From contig NZ_JBISEP010000034.1 in assembly GCF_044383835.1 (NCBI RefSeq), positions 1 through 24,496 on the forward strand: a DNA stretch of 24,496 bases, in the 5' to 3' direction. The translations under genes and the position numbers were made by a program. Shown one piece after another: positions 14,460 to 22,461 of the stretch. Under the pieces are notes generated by a model that was not told where the DNA came from, ran no database searches, and saw nothing but the letters and a program-made list of their open reading frames with translations. This DNA is from Paraliobacillus sp044383835 (GTDB lineage Bacteria; Bacillota; Bacilli; Bacillales; Amphibacillaceae). The stretch's first letter is position 1. Every line of letters begins with the position of its first letter.

Positions 14460-15095
14460 ATGTATATGAAAGTAAAGAGATTAATTGACTTCATCCTTTC
14501 TTTAATTGGATTTATAATGTTATTACCCATATATATAATTCTTACTATCGCAATAAAGCTTGAATCAAAAGGACCGGTTCTTTTTAAACAAAAACGTATA
14601 GGTATTAATAAAACACATTTCAATATGTTGAAATTTCGTACGATGAGAATAGACACACCTAAAGATACGCCTACTCATTTACTTGAAAATCCAGAACAAT
14701 ACATTACTAAAATGGGAAAGTTTTTAAGAAAGACTTCTCTAGATGAACTTCCACAAATTTGGAATATCATTACTGGACAAATGAGTATTATTGGACCACG
14801 TCCGGCATTGTGGAATCAATATGATCTAATAAATGAACGAAATAAATATGGTGCAAATAATGTTCCTCCAGGGTTAACTGGGTGGGCTCAAATTAATGGA
14901 AGAGATGAACTTGCAATTGAAATTAAAGCCAAATTAGACGGGGAATATGTTCAGAAGGTTAGTTTTAGGATGGATGTCAAATGTTTTTTTGGTACTATTG
15001 TGAGTGTTGTTAAGAGTGATGGGGTTATTGAAGGTGGTACTGGTAGGACAGGAATCGATGAAGTAGCAAGTAACAAGGAGAGCATTTCTAGATGA
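14460..15095 (+). CDS. PglC-like initiating phosphoglycosyl transferase
   Basis: Membrane-attached enzyme of 211 residues that starts the repeat unit by moving a sugar-1-phosphate from a UDP-sugar to undecaprenyl phosphate. It is the small monotopic form, with one N-terminal membrane helix (about 8-32, with a proline near the middle) and no extra N-terminal domain. Signatures include FKQKRIG, KFRTM, the catalytic D95-E96 dyad in SLDELPQIWN, IGPRPA and PGLTGWAQINGRDE. AAGGAG lies upstream of ATG 14460. Being next to a 4,6-dehydratase and an SDR suggests a deoxyamino sugar as substrate. The SDR gene overlaps it by four bases. Confidence 0.92.
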   Translation: MYMKVKRLIDFILSLIGFIMLLPIYIILTIAIKLESKGPVLFKQKRIGINKTHFNMLKFRTMRIDTPKDTPTHLLENPEQYITKMGKFLRKTSLDELPQIWNIITGQMSIIGPRPALWNQYDLINERNKYGANNVPPGLTGWAQINGRDELAIEIKAKLDGEYVQKVSFRMDVKCFFGTIVSVVKSDGVIEGGTGRTGIDEVASNKESISR

Positions 15096-15886
15096 AGAAA
15101 ATATTAATTACTGGTAAGAACAGTTATGTAGGTACTAGTTTTGAAAAGTGGCTTGAAAAGTATCCTGAAGACTATTTAATAGATTCTATTAGTTTGAGAG
15201 ACGGATCGTGGAGAGAAAAGGACTTATCTGCTTATGATGTAGTGCTCCACGTTGCTGCTATAGTCCACAAAAAAGAAAATTCGAACATGCAATCTTTGTA
15301 CAATAAAGTAAATAGAGATCTGCCAATAGAAATTGCAATAAAAGCAAAGGAAGCAGGAGTAAAACAATTTATATTTATAAGCACGTTGGCTGTTTATGGT
15401 CAAGAGGGTAAGATTGGTCAAGAAGTACTTATTACAAAAGATACTAATCTTGAACCTAACACACTTTATGGTAAGAGTAAGCTTCAAGCTGAGTGCGAAT
15501 TACAGAGTATGACGGATGAAACTTTTAAAATTGTAATTTTAAGACCACCCTTGATATATGGTCCTAATTGTCCTGGGAATTATACAAGATTAAAAAATAT
15601 AGCTTTAAAGACTCCGGTGTTTCCACAGATAGAAAATCAAAGAAGTATGTTAAATATCGATAGGCTTTGTTTCTATATGAAAGAATATATAGATCTAAAC
15701 GTAGTGGGTGTATACTTACCTCAAGATGAAACTTATGCAAATACTAGTTATCTTGTAAAAAAGATTTCACAGGATAATGGAAAAAAAGTTTATATGTCAA
15801 AATTTTTGGGTTGGTTGATAATAATTTTTGGAAAGAAAATAAATTTATTTAGAAAGCTTTTTGGGAATTTAACTATTATTAGATAG
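15092..15886 (+). CDS. Short SDR NAD-dependent sugar epimerase/reductase
   Basis: Cytosolic extended-SDR enzyme of 264 residues acting on a nucleotide sugar, plausibly reducing the 4-keto sugar made by the dehydratase at 12452. The NAD-binding TGKNSYVG is at 7-14, and the catalytic set is S97-T98 plus Y126-K130 (YGKSK). RPPLIYGP follows. It starts within the stop of the previous gene (ATGA). As I recall similar proteins, the chain continues 15-25 residues past the FGNL motif. Here it ends at FGNLTIIR, so the C-terminus may be slightly shortened. An epimerase role is also possible. Confidence 0.85.
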   Translation: MKKILITGKNSYVGTSFEKWLEKYPEDYLIDSISLRDGSWREKDLSAYDVVLHVAAIVHKKENSNMQSLYNKVNRDLPIEIAIKAKEAGVKQFIFISTLAVYGQEGKIGQEVLITKDTNLEPNTLYGKSKLQAECELQSMTDETFKIVILRPPLIYGPNCPGNYTRLKNIALKTPVFPQIENQRSMLNIDRLCFYMKEYIDLNVVGVYLPQDETYANTSYLVKKISQDNGKKVYMSKFLGWLIIIFGKKINLFRKLFGNLTIIR

Positions 15887-15904
15887 ATACATAGAGGTGA
15901 TAAG

Positions 15905-17026
15905 ATGGAAAAAATTCTTTTTGTAGCCACAATTGATCAACATATAAGGCACTTTCACTACCCTTTTTTAAAATGGTTTAAGAATAAAGGCTATGAAGTA
16001 CATGTCGCGAGTAATGGAGAAGAAAAATTACTTCATGTAGATAAAAAATACAATCTTCCACTTGAACGCTCTCCTTTTAAGAAGAATAATATTTTAGCTT
16101 ACAGACAATTAAAAAAGATTATTAAAAATAATAACTATAAACTTGTCCACTGTCACACTCCAATGGGTGGCGCAATAACTAGATTAGCTTCACTAGCTGC
16201 AAGAAGAAAAGGACTAAAAGTAATATATACTGCTCATGGTTTTCATTTTTTTAAAGGTGCTCCTAAAAAAAATTGGTTGCTATATTATCCTATTGAAAAA
16301 GTTTTATCAAGGTTTACCGATACGTTAATTACAATAAATGAAGAAGATTATAACCTAGCAATAAAAAAGTTTAAAGTTAGTAAGATTGAACTTGTTAACG
16401 GTGTGGGGGTTGATTTAAGTAGGTTTCAGCCTCAGACAAACCAACTTAAATCTGAATTGAGAAAAAAGCTTGGGTATAAAGATGACGATTTTTTAGTCAT
16501 TTATGTAGGTGAATTAAGTTATCGTAAACATCAAGATACTATTATTAAATCAATAAATTTAATGAAGGAAGATATACCTAACTTAAAACTTATATTAGTT
16601 GGAGAAGGCGATTATTATTATAGATATGCTAAACTAATTGAATCATTAAATCTTACTAATACAGTTCAATTACTTGGCTATCGTACAGACGTTCTAGAAT
16701 TAATGCTGATTTCAGATGTGGCTGTATCGTCTTCGCGTCAAGAGGGGTTACCTGTAAATGTAATGGAGGCTATGGCGGTAGGTTTACCTGTAATAGTATC
16801 TAATTGTAGAGGAAATAATGACTTGGTTAAAAATGGATTAAATGGGTTTGTTGTAAATGATAGTCCTTTAGAATTTAAAAAACATATTACAAAGCTTGAA
16901 AAAAACAGAGACCTTATTATAGATATTCGCTCTAAAAACTTGGAGGATATTAATGATCTATCAACACAAAAAATTTTAAGTATAATGAGCAATATTTATA
17001 CGACAGAAATGGAAGATATTAAATGA
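15905..17026 (+). CDS. GT4-family glycosyltransferase (EpsD-like)
   Basis: Cytosolic or membrane-associated GT-B glycosyltransferase of 373 residues that adds a sugar to the lipid-linked unit. The N-terminal acceptor domain carries FVATIDQHIRHFHYPFLKW and the TAHGFHFF segment near residue 109-116. The donor domain carries VYVGELSYRKH-like sequence and the retaining EX7E motif (E280 and E288 in RQEGLPVNVMEAM). Its resemblance to EpsD of Bacillus suggests the second sugar of the unit, but donor and linkage are unknown. AGAGGTGATAAG precedes the ATG. The polymerase gene overlaps its end by four bases. Confidence 0.9.
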   Translation: MEKILFVATIDQHIRHFHYPFLKWFKNKGYEVHVASNGEEKLLHVDKKYNLPLERSPFKKNNILAYRQLKKIIKNNNYKLVHCHTPMGGAITRLASLAARRKGLKVIYTAHGFHFFKGAPKKNWLLYYPIEKVLSRFTDTLITINEEDYNLAIKKFKVSKIELVNGVGVDLSRFQPQTNQLKSELRKKLGYKDDDFLVIYVGELSYRKHQDTIIKSINLMKEDIPNLKLILVGEGDYYYRYAKLIESLNLTNTVQLLGYRTDVLELMLISDVAVSSSRQEGLPVNVMEAMAVGLPVIVSNCRGNNDLVKNGLNGFVVNDSPLEFKKHITKLEKNRDLIIDIRSKNLEDINDLSTQKILSIMSNIYTTEMEDIK

Positions 17027-18360
17027 AAAAAACTAAAATTTTAATTGTAATATTACTATTGTGTATTCTAATAAATAGTATATTTCTTAATACAATAGCT
17101 GGGGTATTACTCATGATAACTCATGTTATGCTATTGAGTGGCAGTATAATAAATTATAACCGATCAACTGATATTTTTTCCCCAATCTCAATAACGTTTA
17201 TTGCATTTATTATCTCTTTCTCTATCAAAGGAATCTATATTCTTGCTATAGACAAACTAGAACCAAATCAAATGATTCTTCCTTTAGTATACTACATTAT
17301 TTTTTTGGGTTTTTTTATGTTCGGACTAATAGTAATGCCAATAAAAAAAATTCCTGTATTTTATATAAATTTAGCATCTAGAGAAATTAAATTTAACAAA
17401 ATTAAATACCTTACTTTGTTTGTTGCATTTATAGGTTTTTTTATATATTTCGCAAAAATTGGAACAGTTGATTTTTCATATTTAGTCTCAAATTTACTTG
17501 ATAATAGACGTATATTTCAAAATAGTGGCGGTTTATATTTTCAGACTATTATTTTACTTTTGATTCAAACAGCCCTATACATAAATGTAATTATTGCTTA
17601 TCTGTATAAAAAAGAAAAGTGGAGTTGGGTAATATATTTAATATTAGTGATTAACATTTTCATCACCTTTACTTTGGGAGGTAGAGGAATGATTATACTC
17701 CCTATTATTTCTATATTTTTTTATAAATTTAAAATTACTAACATTGTTGAATGGAAGAAAATATTCTTGTTTGGTTCTTTTTTTATAGTTTTTTCTGGTT
17801 GGTATGGTTTATTTAGAGATGGTCTCACTACAGGTTTTATCACATCTTTAAAACAATTAAGGTTAGTAGAATTTATTGAGAATATTTTAAATAGATACGT
17901 ACAATTCGATAACTTTATAAAGCTTGTTGGTAGTCCTACTGATTTCACATTTGGAAAATCATTTGTAGATTTTATTTTATCACCAATTCCCAGAAGTATA
18001 TTACCTGATAAGCCTTATAATTTTAATTCTCAAATGACTCAAATCTATCATCCAGAACAATTTGATAATTTTATTGTAACTGACTTCACTGTGTTAGGTG
18101 AGCTTTTACTTAATTTTGGTATATTAGGATTAGTATTTGGAGGATTTATATTTGGTATTTTAATAGGATATTTTAATAAAATATATACAACTTTTAATGA
18201 TGCTTTTTTTTATTTATGGTACCCTTTTATGATGTTAAAGCCAATGAGTATACTCTATGGGGGAATGATAAATTCAACAGTAAATATGATGTTTCTATTA
18301 GAAACCCCAATTTTAATTCTGTTGTGGTTATTTTATTCTAAGAAGAAGTCAAAAATTTAA
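17023..18360 (+). CDS. wzy: Wzy-type repeat-unit polymerase
   Basis: Integral membrane protein of 445 residues with about 11-12 hydrophobic helices, expected to join flipped repeat units outside the membrane. A large external loop (around 280-350) holds RSILPDKPYNFN and HPEQFDNF before the helix pair GELLLNFGILGLVFGGFIFG. This arrangement is typical of Wzy/oligosaccharide repeat polymerases, which share little sequence. Assignment rests on topology plus context. It starts within the stop of the GT4 gene (ATGA at 17023), and composition is among the most AT-rich in the window. Confidence 0.8.
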   Translation: MKKTKILIVILLLCILINSIFLNTIAGVLLMITHVMLLSGSIINYNRSTDIFSPISITFIAFIISFSIKGIYILAIDKLEPNQMILPLVYYIIFLGFFMFGLIVMPIKKIPVFYINLASREIKFNKIKYLTLFVAFIGFFIYFAKIGTVDFSYLVSNLLDNRRIFQNSGGLYFQTIILLLIQTALYINVIIAYLYKKEKWSWVIYLILVINIFITFTLGGRGMIILPIISIFFYKFKITNIVEWKKIFLFGSFFIVFSGWYGLFRDGLTTGFITSLKQLRLVEFIENILNRYVQFDNFIKLVGSPTDFTFGKSFVDFILSPIPRSILPDKPYNFNSQMTQIYHPEQFDNFIVTDFTVLGELLLNFGILGLVFGGFIFGILIGYFNKIYTTFNDAFFYLWYPFMMLKPMSILYGGMINSTVNMMFLLETPILILLWLFYSKKKSKI

Positions 18361-18391
18361 AGTAATTATTACTTAAAAGGTGGGATGAATT

Positions 18392-19495
18392 ATGATTGAT
18401 AAAAAAAAAATCAAGGTTGTATATATAATTCTTAACGGTGATGTTTATGGAGGATCAGAAAAACACGTTGTGGATTTGGGTAATTTAGTTTCAGATAATA
18501 AGTATGATAAGTACATAATTTATTCAAAAGGGAATAAAATGATCAAACATATTGACAAAAAGTTAATGAGTAATTGTATAGCGGTTGATAGAAATTTGTT
18601 AAACATAAAACAAATAACAAATATAGTGAAAAAAATAAATCCAGATATACTTCATTTGCATGCAGCTCGAGGGATTTTTATAGGAAGAATAGTTGGTTTT
18701 ATATGCCAAAAAATATACAAAATGAAATTAAAGATTATGACAACATCTCACGGACTTTGGTTGCCAAAAAATAAAAATAATTTTATATATAAGTATCTAA
18801 TGCATTTTATGAAGAAATTAGATAAGGCTACAATTGCGGTTTCAGAGAGATCTAAGAAAGAATTATTAGAAATAGGGTATAAATCAGATCAAGTATATAC
18901 TATTTATAACGGTGTCGATTTTAAAAAATTTGACGTGTATAGAAAAATAAAAAAAAAAATATATAATATCTCCTTTGTAGGAAGATTTACTGAACAAAAA
19001 GGGATTAGGTATCTTATGGAAGCTATAAATGACCTTAAATCAAATCTGCACTTTCACATATATGGTGAAGGAGAGTTAGAAAACTATATTAATGACTATA
19101 TTAAAAAAAACCAGTTAAATAATGTCAAATTAATGGGTTACAGCGATAATGTGGGAGAAGTTTTTAAGGATACAGATTTGTTAATTGCCCCCTCTATCAA
19201 TGAAGGTCTTCCATACACCTTAGTAGAAGCAATTAATTGCGGAGTTCCAATAATATCTACAAATGTAGGTGGAATTCCTGAAATTGTCGAGCATGGAAGG
19301 AATGGACTGTTGATTAAGCCTAGCTCAACAACGGCATTAGTTAACGCATTAGAAGAAGTGAAGAAAATGGATATATCTTCATTTTCTAAAGAATCAATCG
19401 TAATTTCAAAAAAATTTTCAGTAAAATCAATGGTGGAGAGTGTAGAAATGGTATATGAAAAGGTTATGGCTTTAGGTGGATCAAGTAATGAATAA
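18392..19495 (+). CDS. GT4-family glycosyltransferase
   Basis: GT-B fold retaining glycosyltransferase of 367 residues. The N-terminal domain has GGSEKHV near residues 20-26 and HLHAARG, both common to GT4 enzymes. The donor domain has SFVGRFTEQKG (about 194-204) and the EX7E motif (E271 and E279 in NEGLPYTLVEAI). The sugar is unknown. AGGTGGG lies upstream of the ATG at 18392. The following glycosyltransferase gene overlaps its last eight bases, so the two are probably translated together. Confidence 0.9.
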   Translation: MIDKKKIKVVYIILNGDVYGGSEKHVVDLGNLVSDNKYDKYIIYSKGNKMIKHIDKKLMSNCIAVDRNLLNIKQITNIVKKINPDILHLHAARGIFIGRIVGFICQKIYKMKLKIMTTSHGLWLPKNKNNFIYKYLMHFMKKLDKATIAVSERSKKELLEIGYKSDQVYTIYNGVDFKKFDVYRKIKKKIYNISFVGRFTEQKGIRYLMEAINDLKSNLHFHIYGEGELENYINDYIKKNQLNNVKLMGYSDNVGEVFKDTDLLIAPSINEGLPYTLVEAINCGVPIISTNVGGIPEIVEHGRNGLLIKPSSTTALVNALEEVKKMDISSFSKESIVISKKFSVKSMVESVEMVYEKVMALGGSSNE

Positions 19496-20804
19496 TAAAA
19501 AAAACATTATTGTATTCATGTATAATTTTCCGCCAATTGGAGCTGGTAGGGGAATCGCTTGGACCTACTTTGCCAAAGAACTTGCAATAGATTACAATGT
19601 TCGAATAATTACAATTGATCCCTCAGAGTCAGATCCCATGTACAATAATTCTAAATTGAATTTAGTAGGTGAATCTTACAAAATACATAGAACAAATCCA
19701 GGCAAATTTTATAGGTTTCTCTATCCTAAAAAGAAAAGCGTAGTTAAATCAAAAGCTATTAAGACTAAATCTAATAAATACAAAATCAAAAAAATTTTAA
19801 GTAGCTTATACAAAAATATAATTAGAGCAACTATTTTTCCAGATAGAATGATTTTTTGGAATAAACATGCTTATAGGGAATTTATTAAAATTAATGAAAA
19901 TAATCCTACAGATATAATTGTTACTGTTGGTTTTCCGTTTTCCACTCACTTGTTAGGAATGAAAATAAAACGTAAATTCGGGTGTAGATTGATATTAGAT
20001 TATGGTGATCCTTGGTCTTTTAATCCATCAAATGAAACAATACCAAAGTGGCGAAGTCGTTTAGATTACTTTTTTGAAAAAAAAGTAATCAATCATTCAG
20101 ATTATATTACAGTGACAACCGATAGTACTTGTTCTCAGTATAAAAAGATCTACAACCTATCAAATAAGATTAAGGTAATAAGACAAGGTGTTGATTTAGT
20201 TAAATATAATTCCGTATTTAATCAAAATACAGATAAAAAAAGAAAAACAAATATTATTAAGTTATTTTATTCTGGAATATTCTATTACGATATTAGAAAT
20301 CCTAAGCAGTTTTTTAGAGCATTATCCTTGATAGATTTTAACAGAATTACAGATTTAACCATAGATATTACAATCGCTGGCAAGATGGAACAATATGTAC
20401 TTGATTACGTTAATAAGCTTTCTTTCTCTAAAAATTTAATTATTAATTTCATTGGAAATATTCCATTTGAAGATGTAATAAGACTACAAATTGAATGCGA
20501 CTCACTTCTATATTTCGGTAATGAAGGAGATCTTCAAGTTCCAGGAAAATTATATGAATATATTGCGGCTCGACGTCCCATTTTTGCAATTGCACCAGTT
20601 TTTGATGAATCGTGTGAAATTATTACTAAAAATAATAGAGGTTTTGTTGTAGAAAATGATGCTTTTAAAATAAAAGAAGAATTTATTAGGTTTTTAAATA
20701 GTATTATCGATAATTCATCTACATTTAACCTAAATGAAGTACAGGATTTTGACTGGGGAAAAATAGGTAAGCAGTATAAAGAAATTATTGATAAATTTGT
20801 TTAG
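19488..20804 (+). CDS. Glycosyltransferase-like protein without a clear EX7E motif
   Basis: A 438-residue protein with the layout of a GT-B glycosyltransferase. The N-terminus MYNFPPIGAGRG and the LDYGDPWSFNPS segment resemble WbuB-like GT4 enzymes. The C-terminal donor domain carries GKLYEYIAARRPIFAI, the usual K-x-x-EY-x-aaG-x-P region, but the first glutamate of EX7E is not at its normal position. ATG 19488 is preferred over an in-frame GTG at 19476 because AGGTGG sits eight bases before it. A basic stretch (KKKSVVKSKAIKTKSNKYK, near 70-90) may help bind the membrane. It probably adds a sugar, though a modifying role cannot be ruled out. Confidence 0.75.
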   Translation: MNNKKNIIVFMYNFPPIGAGRGIAWTYFAKELAIDYNVRIITIDPSESDPMYNNSKLNLVGESYKIHRTNPGKFYRFLYPKKKSVVKSKAIKTKSNKYKIKKILSSLYKNIIRATIFPDRMIFWNKHAYREFIKINENNPTDIIVTVGFPFSTHLLGMKIKRKFGCRLILDYGDPWSFNPSNETIPKWRSRLDYFFEKKVINHSDYITVTTDSTCSQYKKIYNLSNKIKVIRQGVDLVKYNSVFNQNTDKKRKTNIIKLFYSGIFYYDIRNPKQFFRALSLIDFNRITDLTIDITIAGKMEQYVLDYVNKLSFSKNLIINFIGNIPFEDVIRLQIECDSLLYFGNEGDLQVPGKLYEYIAARRPIFAIAPVFDESCEIITKNNRGFVVENDAFKIKEEFIRFLNSIIDNSSTFNLNEVQDFDWGKIGKQYKEIIDKFV

Positions 20805-20814
20805 GAGGACAATT

Positions 20815-22110
20815 ATGAATAAATTAGTAATTACAAATGGGTGGTCGGATCTTAACGCAGGAGATAGTGCAATTATTATGAGTATTATCAAAAGATTTGA
20901 GTTGGAATATGGCAATCAATTTAGTGTTAAAATTCTATCTGAACTGAATGAAAAAAACTCTTTTTATATCAATAGTATTGATAAAATAAAAGAAGTTTTT
21001 CCACATATTGAAATTGAACTGCTTTCATCCCCTTTCTACAAAGTGTATGATGGGAAGAAAACTAGTAAATTGAAGGAAATAGTAAGCTTATTTCGTAATT
21101 TACTGTGTCTGATTTTTTTGAGATTTAGTAAAAAAGGTGATTATTATTCAGCGATTTCAGAAGCAGATGTTGTAGTATCCAAGGGTGGTCATTTCTTACA
21201 TGATAGAAGAGGTTTGAAAAGTATAGTTCATTTATTTAAATGCTTATATCCAATAATTATCGCGAAAAAATTAGGTAAAAATTACTATTTCATGGCTCAA
21301 TCTATAGGCCCTTTTTTTAATAACACAATATTATCAAAAATCAACCGAAATTTTGTTAAATATTATTTAAATCAATCTCAAGGAGTGTCTGTAAGAGAAG
21401 AAGTTTCTTTCGATGCTATGAAAGAAATGAATATTAATGATGAACTCCTTCATAAGACTAGTGATTATGGATTTTTAGTAAATAAGATTGAATACAATCA
21501 GAGACTTTATAAAATAAGTGGAAAATATATTGTCATTACATTAAGACAGCATAAATTTAAAAATTCTGAAGGGGAATATAATTATCTTAATACAATCAAA
21601 GCTTTATCAAATTTTATATTTGAAAATTATGGGTTTAAAACTTTAGTTGTTCCACATGTGAAAGGACCCAACGATTTTGAAAATGATGATATCATTACTA
21701 GAAAATTTCAAAGGATGTTAACTTATGATGAAAGTAAGTATTTTATTTTTAATTATGATTATTTACATGCTAAGGAATTAGTTGATTTGTATTCAAATAG
21801 TGAAATACTTATAGGAACTAGGTTTCATTCTGTGATTTTCGGATTATGTTCTTCAATTCCTTCAATTGCAATATCCTATTCTGGATTTAAGGCTAACATC
21901 ATGAAGCAATTTGATATGGATAAATTTATGATTAATATTGAAGAAGTTAATAGTGACAATCTGGAAAAACTAAAATATCAAGTATCTACTTTAATCGAAA
22001 ACAATGTTACTTACCGTAAAAAAATTCAGGAAAGATTAAATGTTGTCATAGATTTTATTATTGATGACCCAGTTTTCAAATCAATAAAGAAAGTAATTGA
22101 TAAACGGTAA
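20815..22110 (+). CDS. Polysaccharide pyruvyl transferase family protein
   Basis: Cytosolic enzyme of 431 residues that likely adds a pyruvate ketal from phosphoenolpyruvate to a sugar of the repeat unit, making the polymer acidic. Family marks are the N-terminal GWSDLNAGDSA (phosphate-contacting region), VVSKGGHFLHD, FMAQSIGPF and the C-terminal GTRFHSVIFG. The ATG at 20815 is chosen over an upstream TTG at 20788 because a full AGGAGG lies seven to eight bases before it. The gap to the previous stop is ten bases. Members of this family also include CsaB, but its place among glycosyltransferases favours repeat-unit decoration. Confidence 0.87.
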   Translation: MNKLVITNGWSDLNAGDSAIIMSIIKRFELEYGNQFSVKILSELNEKNSFYINSIDKIKEVFPHIEIELLSSPFYKVYDGKKTSKLKEIVSLFRNLLCLIFLRFSKKGDYYSAISEADVVVSKGGHFLHDRRGLKSIVHLFKCLYPIIIAKKLGKNYYFMAQSIGPFFNNTILSKINRNFVKYYLNQSQGVSVREEVSFDAMKEMNINDELLHKTSDYGFLVNKIEYNQRLYKISGKYIVITLRQHKFKNSEGEYNYLNTIKALSNFIFENYGFKTLVVPHVKGPNDFENDDIITRKFQRMLTYDESKYFIFNYDYLHAKELVDLYSNSEILIGTRFHSVIFGLCSSIPSIAISYSGFKANIMKQFDMDKFMINIEEVNSDNLEKLKYQVSTLIENNVTYRKKIQERLNVVIDFIIDDPVFKSIKKVIDKR

Positions 22111-22461
22111 AAATTTTAGTTTGAATTCAGTATTTAAATTTTTGTGGATTACTAAAAAAGCTTACAAATCTTCTTTATAAAACAAAAAATGCAAAAGTAA
22201 ATTTTAAAATTGCTTGATGTATTCGTGGATTGCAAAGAAAAATTATTAAATATCTATATGTTTACAATGACAAGTCTAAAGACAGTAATAAAATTAAGTG
22301 ATTTAACCCATCTAATTCTCTACTAATTTGAAAACTACGCAAGATTTTAACAATAACAAATAATATACCAAAGAGAGGAATATGGGTTATTAAATGCGTT
22401 TATTAGATAAATAACTTTTAAGGATCTTGTCAAAACATTTATTGAAGAAAAGAGAGAAAAA
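22111..22461. other. AT-rich gap before wzx, possibly a gene remnant
   Basis: These 351 bases hold no gene with both a start and a normal length. Short open pieces in one plus frame (about 22159-22300), broken by stops, look faintly protein-like, so a decayed cassette gene is possible. There is no strong terminator or promoter. TTGTCA at 22428-22433 has no matching -10. Confidence 0.45.
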
